Positions 1 to 8,864 of a stretch of 64,000 nucleotides of DNA are shown piece by piece (the first letter of the stretch is position 1; each line of letters begins with the position of its first letter). A model generated the notes under the pieces. The model worked only from the letters and a program-made list of their open reading frames with translations, was not told where the DNA came from and did no database searches. The stretch comes from Burkholderia ubonensis (GTDB lineage Bacteria > Pseudomonadota > Gammaproteobacteria > Burkholderiales > Burkholderiaceae). A program made the translations under genes and the position numbers. Location: the NCBI RefSeq assembly GCF_001718695.1, contig NZ_CP013420.1, positions 744,001 to 808,000 of the forward strand, read 5' to 3'.

Positions 1-770
1 TGGCGCAGCGCGGGCAGGCCGGCCGCGAGCGTCTGCGCGCTCTGCCGCGCGTTGAGCGCATCGCTGCGCGACGCGGCGCCGAGCGCGTAGCGGCGCTCCG
101 CGTCGCGCGCCTGCGCGTCGGCGAGCGCGACGAGCCGTTCGGTCGTGTCGATCTGCGCGCCGAGCACCGAGCTCGTGACCGACGCGACGACGATGTTCGC
201 GGCGAGCGCGCGGCGCGCGGATTCGAGCTGGAACGCGCTGACGTCGACGCGCTTGGCGAGCGCCCGGTTCGCGAAGCGCGACGCGCCGAACAGGTCGATC
301 GTGTAGCGCGCCTGGAGCTGGCCGACGAACGTGTCGTACAGCAGCGTCGGCGCGCCGAGCGCGGGAATCGGCACGCCGAGCGCACGCTGGCGCGCGGCCT
401 GGCCGCCCGCGTCGATCGACGGCAGCATCGAGCTGCCGATCTGCGCGCGCAGCTGCTCGCGCGCGGCGTTCAGCGTGTGCGCGGCGGCGCTGAGCGTCGG
501 GCTGTTGCGCAGCCCTTCGTCGACGAGCGCGTTCAGCGCGTCGGAGCGGTACTGCGTCCACCAGTCGGGCACCGGCTGCGCGCCGACTTCGAAATGCTGC
601 GCGACGCCTTGCGCCGCGACCGTCTGCTCGGCTTGCGGCGTCGCGCCGTAGTGCGCGGGCGACGGCATCGCCGGCGGCTCGCCGCTCGGCGCGAACCACG
701 CGCAGCCCGCGAGCGCGCCGGCGAGGCCCGCGGCCGCGAGCGCGCGCGCGGTGTTCGTCATCAGATTCAT
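1..770 (-). CDS. RND efflux outer-membrane lipoprotein (NodT/OprM family), 3' part off the window
   Basis: Outer-membrane channel of a tripartite efflux pump. The readable part starts MNLMTNTARAL and has a short hydrophobic signal ending in a lipobox (LAGC, Cys near residue 23), so it should be a lipoprotein. It continues with the PDWWTQYRSDALNALV region and the Ala-rich coiled helices typical of the TolC/OprM fold. No stop is reached before base 1, so about half the protein is visible. An ATG four codons upstream (782) is in frame, but GGAG six bases before the 770 ATG favours the shorter start. It is the last gene of a three-gene operon with the adaptor and pump upstream, and the pump stop lies just before it. 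Confidence 0.9.
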   Translation of the reverse strand, partial: MNLMTNTARALAAAGLAGALAGCAWFAPSGEPPAMPSPAHYGATPQAEQTVAAQGVAQHFEVGAQPVPDWWTQYRSDALNALVDEGLRNSPTLSAAAHTLNAAREQLRAQIGSSMLPSIDAGGQAARQRALGVPIPALGAPTLLYDTFVGQLQARYTIDLFGASRFANRALAKRVDVSAFQLESARRALAANIVVASVTSSVLGAQIDTTERLVALADAQARDAERRYALGAASRSDALNARQSAQTLAAGLPALR

Positions 771-784
771 CGACAGCTCCATGA

Positions 785-3700
785 TCAGGCTCCCGACGGC
801 GCGGCGTCGCCGGAAGCGTGGCCGCCCTGCGGGTCGCGCTCGTCGTTCCTCACGCGGAACCACGCGGCGTACAGCGCCGGCAGGTAGAACAGCGTCAGCA
901 CGGTCGCGCTCGTGATGCCGCCCATCAGCGCGGTCGCCATCGGCCCGAAGAAGTTCGAGCGCAACAGCGGGATCAGCGCGAGCACCGCGGCGGCGGCCGT
1001 CAGCGTGATCGGCCGGAAGCGCCGCACGGTCGCGCCGATGATCGCGTCGAAGCGCCCGTGGCCGGCCGCGATGTCCTGCTCGATCTGGTCGACGAGGATC
1101 ACCGAGTTGCGCATGATGATCCCGAACATCGCGATCACGCCGAGCATCGCGACGAAGCCGAACGGCTGGCCGAACATCAGCAGCGTCGACACCACGCCGA
1201 TCAGCCCGAGCGGCGCGGTCAGCACGACCATCAGCACGCGCGAGAAGCTCTGCAGCTGGATCATCAGCAGCGTGAACACGGCGATCGCCATCAGCGGCAT
1301 CTGCGCGTTGATCGACTTCTGCGCTTTCGCGCTTTCCTCGACCGAGCCGCCGATGTCGATCCGGTAGCCGACCGGCAGTTGCGCGCGCAGCGCATTCAGC
1401 TTGCCGTCGATCGCATGCGTGACGTCGATGCCCTGGGCGCCCGCGCGCACGTCCGACTGCACGGTGATGGTCGGCTGGCGGTCGCGCTCCCAGATCACGC
1501 CGTATTCGAGCGACGGCGTGAAGCGGCCGAGCGAGCCGAGCGGCACGGGGCCGTTCGGCGTCGGCAGCGCGAGGCCCGCGAGCTTCGCCGGATCGACGCG
1601 GTCGGCCTGCGGCGCGCGCAGGTCGACCGCGATCAGCTTGTCGCGCTCGCGGTACTGCGTGACGGTCGTGCCCGACAGCGTCATCGCGAGGAAGCTCGAC
1701 ACGTCCTGCGACGTGACGTTCAGCGCGCGCGCCTTGTTCTGGTCGAGCTCGAAGCGCACCGAGCGCTCGGCCGGCTCGTCCCAGTCGAACTGCACGTTCA
1801 CCGTGCGCGCGTCGCCGCGCATCGTCGCCGCGACCTGCTCGGCGATGCCGCGCACGGTCGCGATGGTGTCGCCGCTGACGCGGAACTGCACCGGATAGCC
1901 GACCGGCGGCCCGTTCTCGAGCCGCGACAGCCGCCAGCGCACCGCCGGAAACCGGTCGCGCAGCGTGGTTTCGAGCCAGCGCGCGAGCTTTTCGCGATCC
2001 TCGACCGATTTCGCGGTGATCACGAACTGCGCGAAGTTCGGCAGCTGCAGCTGCTGGTCGAGCGGCAGGTAGAAGCGCGGCGCGCCGCTGCCGACGAAAT
2101 TGACCGCGTGGTCGATCTCGGGGCGCCCGGCGATCGCCTGCTCGAGGCGCTCGGTTTCGCGCAGCGTCGCCGCGAACGACGCGCCTTCGGGCAGGCGCAG
2201 GTCGACGAGCAGCTCGGGCCGGTCGGAGCTCGGGAAGAACTGCTGCGGCACGAGCGAGAAGCCCAGCAGCGACACGACGAAGAGGGCGCCCGTGATCGCC
2301 AGCACGACGAAGCGCCGCTCGATGCACCAGTGGATCCAGCCGCGCAGCCGCGTATAGAAGCGCGTGTCGTAGATGTCGTGCTCGTGATCGTCGGGCAGGT
2401 GCGCTTCGTGCGCATGCTTCTTGCGCTCGGGCAGCATGTGGAAGCCGAGCAGCGGGATCAGCACGACGGCCGCGAACCACGACGCGATCAGCGCGATCGC
2501 CGACACCTCGAAGATCGAGCGCGTGTATTCGCCGGTGCTCGACTTCGCGAGCGCGATCGGCAGGAAGCCCGACACCGTGACGAGCGTGCCCGTCAGCATC
2601 GGGAACGCGGTGCTGGTGTATGCGAACGCGGCGGCGCGCGCGCGGCTGTAGCCCTGCTCGAGCTTCACGGCCATCATCTCGACCGCGATGATCGCGTCGT
2701 CGACGAGCAGGCCGAGCGCGAGCACCAGCGTGCCGAGCGACACCTTGTGCAGGCCGATGTCGAACAGGTACATGAAGAGGGCCGTGACCGCGAGCACGAC
2801 CGGAATCGAGATCACGACGACCATCCCGGTGCGCAGCCCGAGCGACACGAGGCTCACGACCAGCACGATCGCGACGGCTTCGGCGACCGCCTCGAGGAAG
2901 TCGTCGACCGAGTGCGAGACCGCATGCGGCATGCTCGACACCTCGGTCAGCTTCAGGCCGGCGGGCAATTGCGCGCGCAGCTCCTGCGACGTCGCGTCGA
3001 GCGCCTTGCCGAGCCGGATCACGTCGCCGCCCGGCTGCATCGTGACGCCGATGCCGAGCACCGCGTGACCGTTCGTGCGCATCTGCGTGACGGGCGGATC
3101 GTCGTAGCCGCGCGTGACCGTCGCGAGGTCGCCGAGGCGGAACGTGCGGCCGTTGATGCGCAGGAGCGTGTCGGCGAGCGCGGCGACGTTGTCGTACTGG
3201 CCGCTCGGCCGGATGAACACGCGGTCGTCGGCGGTCGTCAGCACGCCGGCCGACGCCACGCTGTTCTGCGCGTTGAGCGCCTGGCCGAGCTGCTGCGGCG
3301 AAATGCCGACGCGCGTGAGCTGCGCGTTGTTGACCTCGATGAAGATCCGCTGGTCCGGGTCGCCGAAGTAGTCGACCTTGGCGACGCCCGGCACGCGCAG
3401 CAGCACGGTGCGCAGCTGGTCCGCGTAGTCGTGCAGCTGCGCGGGCGAGAAGCCGTCGCCTTCGAGCGTGTAGATGTTGGTGTAGACGTCGCCGAACTCG
3501 TCGTTGAAGAACGGGCCCTGCACGCCGGGCGGCAGCGTGTAGCCGATGTCGCCGACCTTCTTGCGGATCTGGTACCAGGTCTGCGGCACGTCCTTCACGG
3601 GCGCCGAGTCCTTCATCGTGAAGAAGATCAGCGATTCGCCGGGGCGCGAATAGCTGCGCAGGAAGTCGATCGCCGGGGTTTCCTGCAGCTTGCGGCCGAT

Positions 3701-3925
3701 CCGGTCGGTCACCTGCTCCTGCACCTGGCGCGCGGTCGCGCCCGGCCAGAACGTGCGGATCACCATCACGCGGAACGTGAACGGCGGGTCTTCGGATTGG
3801 GCGAGGCGGGTGTACGCGAGGATGCCCGCGACCGTCGCCAGCACGATCAGGTAGACGACCAGCGCCTGGTGGCGCAGCGCCCACGCGGACAGGTTGAAGC
3901 GGCCTTCTTCGCGAAACGAACTCAT
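785..3925 (-). CDS. RND efflux pump, inner-membrane transporter (AcrB/HAE-like)
   Basis: Proton-driven drug/solute exporter of 1046 aa, the usual length for the RND superfamily. It starts MSSFREEGRFNLSAW, with a first membrane helix (LVVYLIVLATVAGILAY), a large periplasmic loop, and the paired Asp residues of the proton relay in transmembrane helix 4 (LLVDDAIIAVE, near residue 408). A second large periplasmic loop and a membrane bundle follow. The open frame runs upstream to 4117, but that part lies inside the adaptor gene. The ATG at 3925 overlaps the adaptor stop (ATGA) and has GGAGG upstream. The N-terminus differs from classical AcrB/MexB and resembles the TriC-like branch; the substrate cannot be read from sequence. 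Confidence 0.93.
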   Translation of the reverse strand: MSSFREEGRFNLSAWALRHQALVVYLIVLATVAGILAYTRLAQSEDPPFTFRVMVIRTFWPGATARQVQEQVTDRIGRKLQETPAIDFLRSYSRPGESLIFFTMKDSAPVKDVPQTWYQIRKKVGDIGYTLPPGVQGPFFNDEFGDVYTNIYTLEGDGFSPAQLHDYADQLRTVLLRVPGVAKVDYFGDPDQRIFIEVNNAQLTRVGISPQQLGQALNAQNSVASAGVLTTADDRVFIRPSGQYDNVAALADTLLRINGRTFRLGDLATVTRGYDDPPVTQMRTNGHAVLGIGVTMQPGGDVIRLGKALDATSQELRAQLPAGLKLTEVSSMPHAVSHSVDDFLEAVAEAVAIVLVVSLVSLGLRTGMVVVISIPVVLAVTALFMYLFDIGLHKVSLGTLVLALGLLVDDAIIAVEMMAVKLEQGYSRARAAAFAYTSTAFPMLTGTLVTVSGFLPIALAKSSTGEYTRSIFEVSAIALIASWFAAVVLIPLLGFHMLPERKKHAHEAHLPDDHEHDIYDTRFYTRLRGWIHWCIERRFVVLAITGALFVVSLLGFSLVPQQFFPSSDRPELLVDLRLPEGASFAATLRETERLEQAIAGRPEIDHAVNFVGSGAPRFYLPLDQQLQLPNFAQFVITAKSVEDREKLARWLETTLRDRFPAVRWRLSRLENGPPVGYPVQFRVSGDTIATVRGIAEQVAATMRGDARTVNVQFDWDEPAERSVRFELDQNKARALNVTSQDVSSFLAMTLSGTTVTQYRERDKLIAVDLRAPQADRVDPAKLAGLALPTPNGPVPLGSLGRFTPSLEYGVIWERDRQPTITVQSDVRAGAQGIDVTHAIDGKLNALRAQLPVGYRIDIGGSVEESAKAQKSINAQMPLMAIAVFTLLMIQLQSFSRVLMVVLTAPLGLIGVVSTLLMFGQPFGFVAMLGVIAMFGIIMRNSVILVDQIEQDIAAGHGRFDAIIGATVRRFRPITLTAAAAVLALIPLLRSNFFGPMATALMGGITSATVLTLFYLPALYAAWFRVRNDERDPQGGHASGDAAPSGA

Positions 3926-5031
3926 GACGCGAAGTCCTCCGGATGCAGCGGCGCGATCGCGCGCACCTTCTCGCCCGCGCTGACCGTGTGCACGCCCTGC
4001 AGCACGACGCGCTCGCCCGGCTGCAGCCCGTGCGACAGGGTCACGGTGCGCTCGTTGAAGCGCGCGACGTCGACGCGGCGCAGCTCCAGCGTGTCGCTTT
4101 GCGCGCGCACGACCCACACGGCCGGGTGCTGGCCGTCATGGAACAGCGCGGTCGCGGGCAGCGTGATGGTCGCGGCGTCGCTGCCGGCCGTCAGGCCGTC
4201 GAACGCGACGTCGGCCGTCATGCCGAGGCGGATCACCGCGTCGGGCCGTTCGAGCGACAGCTTCACGCGGTAGGTGCGGCTTTGCGGATCGGCGGCCGGC
4301 GCGACCTCGCGCACCTTCGCGGCGAACTGCCGGCCCGGCAGCGACGGCAGCGTGACGCTCGCCGTGTGGCCCGGCGCGAGCGACGCGAGCGCCGCTTCCG
4401 GCACGTCGCTGACGACGTCGACGTCGCCCGCCCACGCGAGCTGGTAGACGGGCTGCCCGGCGGACACGTTCTGGCCCGTGTCGGCCTGTTCGGCGGTGAT
4501 GGTGCCCGCGTGGTCGGCGACGAGCGTCGCGTAGCGCAGCTGGTTCCTCGCGAGCGCGAGCTGCTGCTGCGCCTGGTCGCGCTGCGCGAGCGCCGACGTG
4601 TACGCGTCCTCGGTCTGCTCGAGCTGCGCGGTCGCGATCAGGTTCTCGCGGGCCTGCGCGCGGTCGCGGTCGAGCTGCTGCTTCGCGAACGCGAGGCGGT
4701 GCGACGCGGCGTCGAGCTGCGCCTGCGCGCTCGCGGCGTTCTTCTCGACGTCCGAAGGATCGAGCAGCGCCACGACCTGGCCGGCCTTCACGGTGTCGCC
4801 GAGCCGCACCTTGCGCTCGACGATCTTGCCGGCGATGCGGAACGACAGCGGCGTCGCGTAGCGCGGCTGGATTTCGCCGGGCAGCGTGCGCGACACCGCG
4901 ACGCCGTCGGCGCGGGCCGGCTGGGCAACGACGGGGCGGGGTGCGGGTGGTGCGGATTCTTTCGGGTGACAGGCGGCGACGACGAGCGCGGCGCCGACCA
5001 GCAGCGCAGCACGGGAACCGGAGCGATTCAC
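3922..5031 (-). CDS. RND periplasmic adaptor (HlyD/membrane fusion protein) lipoprotein
   Basis: Membrane fusion protein bridging the RND pump and the outer-membrane channel, 369 aa. The GTG at 5031 (VNRSGSRAALL) follows a GGGGG ribosome site. The signal peptide ends in VVAAC (lipidated Cys near residue 21). Then come the barrel-sandwich halves (FRIAGKIVERKVRLGDTVKAGQVVALLDP and the matching AGTITAEQADTGQNVSAGQPVY) around a long alpha-hairpin rich in Ala and Gln, and a C-terminal beta-barrel domain. The open frame extends upstream through the promoter and into the antisense of the TetR gene, so the longer start is rejected. First gene of the operon, divergent from the TetR regulator. Confidence 0.93.
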   Translation of the reverse strand: MNRSGSRAALLVGAALVVAACHPKESAPPAPRPVVAQPARADGVAVSRTLPGEIQPRYATPLSFRIAGKIVERKVRLGDTVKAGQVVALLDPSDVEKNAASAQAQLDAASHRLAFAKQQLDRDRAQARENLIATAQLEQTEDAYTSALAQRDQAQQQLALARNQLRYATLVADHAGTITAEQADTGQNVSAGQPVYQLAWAGDVDVVSDVPEAALASLAPGHTASVTLPSLPGRQFAAKVREVAPAADPQSRTYRVKLSLERPDAVIRLGMTADVAFDGLTAGSDAATITLPATALFHDGQHPAVWVVRAQSDTLELRRVDVARFNERTVTLSHGLQPGERVVLQGVHTVSAGEKVRAIAPLHPEDFAS

Positions 5032-5146
5032 GAAACCCCCAGAGGCGGTAAGAACGGAGCGAAACCGGCAAGCGGCGGGCGCTTGCCCCGAGCGGCGCGC
5101 AACGATGCGCGCGGACAAGATCTTTCGGATACTGTTGCGGATTCTA

Positions 5147-5160
5147 ATACAGTGCTGTAT
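5147..5160. promoter_or_regulatory. Dyad between divergent TetR and RND operon, candidate TetR operator
   Basis: ATACAG-TG-CTGTAT: six-base arms that are perfect reverse complements with a 2-bp centre, lying 60 bp before the tetR start and 115 bp before the adaptor start, in an A/T-richer pocket. Position and symmetry fit an operator for the adjacent TetR protein; binding is inferred. Confidence 0.5.
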
Positions 5161-5220
5161 CTGAATGCAAAGATGAATCTGAAAGCCAGCTGGCGCCAGG
5201 TTGGTGCTAGACTTCGCGGC

Positions 5221-5844
5221 ATGAAACAACCAACGCGCTTGACCCGGGAGCAGAGCAAGGACCAGACGCGCGAGCGTCTGCTGAGTGCTGCGCAGTCGAT
5301 TTTTCTGGAGAAAGGCTTCGTCGCCGCGAGCGTCGAGGACATCGCCGCGTCCGCCGGCTATACGCGGGGCGCGTTCTACTCGAATTTCCGCAGCAAGGCG
5401 GAGCTGCTGTTCGAGCTGCTCGAGCGGGATCACGCGTCGGTGCAGGCCGAGTTGCGGCAGATCTTCGAGGGCGGCGGCACGCGCGAGCAGATGGAGGCGA
5501 CCGCGCTCGCCTACTACCGGCGGATGCATATCGACGACCGGTGCCACCTGCTCTGGGTCGAGGCGAAGCTGCAGGCGGCGCGCGACGCGAAGTTCCGCGT
5601 GCGCTTCAACCAGTTCCTGCAGGAATCGCGCACGCGGATGGCCGACATCATCCGTGCGTTCTCGGAGCACTCGGGCACGCCGCTGCGGCTGCCGGCCGAG
5701 ACGCTCGCGCTCGGGCTGATGAGCCTGTGCGACGGCGTGCAGTCGTACTACACGGCTGACCCGCAGCACGTGTCGGCCGAGGCGGCCGAGGCCGTGCTCG
5801 CGGGGTTCTTCTCGTGGGCTGTGCTGGGGCGCGCGCCGGACTGA
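5221..5844 (+). CDS. TetR/AcrR-family transcriptional repressor
   Basis: 207-aa regulator. The N-terminal helix-turn-helix is plain (QTRERLLSAAQSIFLEKGFVAAS followed by VEDIAASAGYTRGAFYSNFRSKAELL, about residues 15-60). The rest is a helical ligand-binding domain. The ATG at 5221 is chosen because the HTH begins about 15 residues in, as usual, and the upstream extension only reads antisense of the adaptor gene. Divergent from the RND operon, so it probably represses that operon and itself. Its end is one base from the stop of the convergent ClC gene. Confidence 0.92.
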   Translation: MKQPTRLTREQSKDQTRERLLSAAQSIFLEKGFVAASVEDIAASAGYTRGAFYSNFRSKAELLFELLERDHASVQAELRQIFEGGGTREQMEATALAYYRRMHIDDRCHLLWVEAKLQAARDAKFRVRFNQFLQESRTRMADIIRAFSEHSGTPLRLPAETLALGLMSLCDGVQSYYTADPQHVSAEAAEAVLAGFFSWAVLGRAPD

Positions 5845-5845
5845 A

Positions 5846-7615
5846 TCAGCGCTCGCCCGTCATCCGCCGGTATGCGTCGAGCAGCGATGTCTTGTAGACG
5901 ACGCCCGCGAGCGTCGGCTCCGCCGCGCTCTCGATTACCGGCAGCCGCTCGCCCTGGAAGCCCATGAACAGCTCGAGCGCGGTGCCGAGCGGCATGTCGG
6001 GCGTGAGGAGCGGAAACGGCGTGTGCGCGTAGTGCGCGGCCGTCTTGTCGGTGGTGTCGCGCTTGTCGAGCAGGTCGCACGTGATGTCCTTCAGCGCGAC
6101 CGCGCCGCGAAAGCGCCCCGCGTCGTCGGTCACGTACAGGTATTTCACCGGGTATTCGAGGAATACGCGCGTCATGTCGGCGACGCTTGCGCTCAGCGGC
6201 ACGACCGTCTGCGCGGGCTGGATCAGCTCGCGCATCTGCGTGGTCCGGATCCGCAGGCGCTCCTGCGCGTCCTGGTGGTGGCGCAGCGTGATCTCGTACA
6301 TCGACGTCGTGCCGGTCGCGCGCGCGACGAAATACGCGACGACGCACGACACCATCAGCGGCAGCACGACCTGGTAGCTGAGCGTCATCTCGAAGATCAT
6401 CAGGATCGCCATCAGCGGCGCCTGTGTCGCGCCTGCCAGGAACGCGCCCATCCCGACCATCGCGTACGCGAAGTACGCGGACGTGTGCCCCGGCCACAGC
6501 GCCTGCATGCCGAGCCCGAACAGCGAGCCGAGCACCGCGCCGACGAACAGCGTCGGCGTGAAGACCCCGCCGATCGCGCCGGAGCCGGCGGTGGCCGCCG
6601 TCGCGAGCACCTTGAACACCAGCACCGCGACGAGCGCCTGCCAGGTCCACGGCGAATGCAGGATCTGGTTCACGACGCTGTAGCCGTTGCCCCAGACGTC
6701 CGGAATCCACACCGAGATCACGCCGACGATCAGGCCGCCGAGCGCGAGCCGCACCGGCAGCGGCACGGGCAGCCGCTTGAACTGGTGCTTCGACGCGTCG
6801 AGCAGGTGCAGGAACTGCGGCGCGAGCACCCCGCACAAGAGGCCGAGCACGACGAACGGCAGCACCTCGGGGCCCGCGACGGCCGGGAACACCGGCATCT
6901 CGTACGGCGGCCGGTAGCCGGCGAATTCGCGCATCACGATGTTCGCGACGACCGACGCGACCACCATCGGGCCGAAGCTTTCCATCGCGATCGCGCCGAG
7001 CACGATCTCCGACACGAAGAACGCGCCGGCGATCGGCGCGTTGTACGCGGACGTGATGCCGGCCGCCGCGCCGCACGCGACGAGCAGGCGCAGCCGCGGC
7101 GGATCGAAGTGCGCGAAGCGGCCGACGAGCGACGCGGCGAGCGCGGCGAGCTGCACCATCGGGCCTTCGCGGCCGATCGAGCCGCCGGTGCCGATCGTCA
7201 GCAGCGACGACGCGCTGCGCCACAGGCTCTGCCGCACCGGCACGACGCCGCTGCCGAGCGCAACCGCTTCCATGTAGTCGGTCTTGCGCGTTTTCGCGTC
7301 GCCGCGGGTCGCGAGCAGCAGCACGCAGCCGGCGAGGAAGCCGCCCGCGGCGGGGAGCCAGAAGCGCACGTACCACGGCAGGCGTTTCGCCATTTCGACG
7401 AAGCTGCCGCTGCCGCCCGAGACCACGCGCTGCACCAGCTCGATGCCTTCCCGGAACGCGATCGTCGCGAACGCGCCGCCGATCCCGACGATCACCGACC
7501 AGATCAGCATCGTATGGGCGTCCGACAGGCGGAACAGCGTTTGGGCGCGGGTGCGCAGCTTCAGCAGGAAGGAAAGCACGACTGAGCGAGGACCGTGGAA
7601 AACGACGCGAAGCAT
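5846..7615 (-). CDS. ClC-family chloride channel/transporter with C-terminal CBS pair
   Basis: Inner-membrane anion channel or Cl-/H+ antiporter, 589 aa. The ClC selectivity-filter signatures are present in order: GSGVVP, GREGP (with the gating Glu) and GGVFTP. About residues 450-585 form two CBS domains (RELIQPAQTVVPLSASVADM... and PFPLLTPDMPLGTALELF...), which usually sense nucleotides. The frame is open to 7690, but that extension starts at a TTG overlapping the upstream gene. The ATG at 7615 is the first ATG in frame, with no strong ribosome site. Confidence 0.92.
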   Translation of the reverse strand: MLRVVFHGPRSVVLSFLLKLRTRAQTLFRLSDAHTMLIWSVIVGIGGAFATIAFREGIELVQRVVSGGSGSFVEMAKRLPWYVRFWLPAAGGFLAGCVLLLATRGDAKTRKTDYMEAVALGSGVVPVRQSLWRSASSLLTIGTGGSIGREGPMVQLAALAASLVGRFAHFDPPRLRLLVACGAAAGITSAYNAPIAGAFFVSEIVLGAIAMESFGPMVVASVVANIVMREFAGYRPPYEMPVFPAVAGPEVLPFVVLGLLCGVLAPQFLHLLDASKHQFKRLPVPLPVRLALGGLIVGVISVWIPDVWGNGYSVVNQILHSPWTWQALVAVLVFKVLATAATAGSGAIGGVFTPTLFVGAVLGSLFGLGMQALWPGHTSAYFAYAMVGMGAFLAGATQAPLMAILMIFEMTLSYQVVLPLMVSCVVAYFVARATGTTSMYEITLRHHQDAQERLRIRTTQMRELIQPAQTVVPLSASVADMTRVFLEYPVKYLYVTDDAGRFRGAVALKDITCDLLDKRDTTDKTAAHYAHTPFPLLTPDMPLGTALELFMGFQGERLPVIESAAEPTLAGVVYKTSLLDAYRRMTGER

Positions 7616-7682
7616 AGCACTGCGCCGCGCCCGCGGGACCTTCCCGGCGGGCGCGGCGCGCGAATCGGAGCGTGCGTGCGGC

Positions 7683-8750
7683 TCAGCCAAGCCAGTGCTG
7701 GACCGCCCAGGTGATCCCGTAGCCGCCGGCGATCAGCCACACGTACAGGATCAGGCCGGTCGTCAATGCGCGGGGGCCGGCTTCGCGGATCTGCGACACG
7801 CGGGTCTCGATGCCGAGCGCGGTCATCGCCATCGTCAGCGCGAACGTGTCGAGCACGTTGAGCGTGTGGGTGACGTCGGCCGGCAGCACGTTCAGCGAAT
7901 TGACGATCACGAAGCCGAGGAAGCCGAGCGCGAACCACGGCACCGCGATCCTGCGCTTGCCGTGCGCGCCGCCGGCCGAGGCGCGGGCCGAGCGGGCGAG
8001 CCACCAGCCGAGCGCGAGCAGCACCGGCACGAGCAGCATCACGCGGGTCATCTTGACGATCGTCGCGATGTGCGCGACCTGCGGGCTGACGTCGCTCGCC
8101 GCGCCGACCACCTGCGCGACCTCGTGGATCGTGCCGCCGAAGAACAGGCCGAGGCCGGCCGCGTCGAGGTTCAGCAGCCCGGCGTGATACGCGAGCGGGT
8201 ACACGAACATCGACAGCGTGCCGAACAGCACGACGCTGCCGACCGCCATCGCGCTCTGGTGCGGCTTCGACTGCAGCGTGGATTCGAACGCGAGCACCGC
8301 GGCCGCGCCGCAGATCGCGCTGCCGGCGGCGGTCAGCAGCGCGGAATCGCGGTCGAGCTTCATCAGCTTCATGCCGGCCCAGGTGCCGATCGCGAGCGTG
8401 CTGACGACGACCAGCACCGACACGGTCAGGCCCGGCAGGCCGACCTGCGCGATTTCCTGCAGGCTCACGCGCAGCCCGAAGAACGCGACCGCGATGCGCA
8501 GCAGCCTGCGCGCCGAGAAGTTGACGCCGGCCGCCCAGCTGGCCGGCATGCCGTCGCGCAGCGCGTTGCCGTACAACGCGCCCGCGACGATGCCGACGAT
8601 CAGCGGGGAGAGGCCGAGCCCGGCGATCGCGGGCAGTTCGGACAGGCTCGTCACGGCCGCGGCAAACAGCGCGACGAACAGGATGCCGTTCAATTGGCCG
8701 CGCATCGACGGCGCGGCGTGGCTGAGAGGGGGAGTCGGAGCAGTAGACAT
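7683..8750 (-). CDS. YeiH/UPF0324-family membrane permease (putative sulfate/sulfite exporter)
   Basis: 355-aa polytopic protein with about ten hydrophobic segments. Family landmarks are LSPLIVGIVAGALYGN near the N-terminus, AAGSAICGAAAVLAFE in the middle and GGTIHEVAQVVGAA, which match the YeiH family. Function in the family is uncertain; anion (sulfite/sulfate) export is the common annotation. It is divergent from a LysR gene, the same arrangement as the enterobacterial yeiE-yeiH pair, so the regulator probably controls it. Confidence 0.88.
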   Translation of the reverse strand: MSTAPTPPLSHAAPSMRGQLNGILFVALFAAAVTSLSELPAIAGLGLSPLIVGIVAGALYGNALRDGMPASWAAGVNFSARRLLRIAVAFFGLRVSLQEIAQVGLPGLTVSVLVVVSTLAIGTWAGMKLMKLDRDSALLTAAGSAICGAAAVLAFESTLQSKPHQSAMAVGSVVLFGTLSMFVYPLAYHAGLLNLDAAGLGLFFGGTIHEVAQVVGAASDVSPQVAHIATIVKMTRVMLLVPVLLALGWWLARSARASAGGAHGKRRIAVPWFALGFLGFVIVNSLNVLPADVTHTLNVLDTFALTMAMTALGIETRVSQIREAGPRALTTGLILYVWLIAGGYGITWAVQHWLG

Positions 8751-8801
8751 GATGGAACCCGGATCGGATCGTCATTTCAATGCCCTAATCCTAGTTTGGT
8801 T

Positions 8802-8811
8802 ATATCGATAT
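8802..8811. promoter_or_regulatory. ATATCGATAT palindrome in the LysR/YeiH divergent promoter
   Basis: A perfect 10-bp palindrome in the A/T-rich 114-bp interval between the divergent genes, 54 bp before the LysR start. It has the symmetric T-N11-A character of LysR binding sites. A candidate site only. Confidence 0.35.
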
Positions 8812-8864
8812 GAAAAATTGTGATTTGTGACGTAAACTATCCGGAAAGCCGATAATTCATCTCC

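Noticed and set aside
818..4273. A 1151-codon open frame on the plus strand
   Set aside because: It is antisense to the RND pump and adaptor and reads low-complexity Arg/His/Asp-rich sequence typical of the opposite strand of GC-rich genes.
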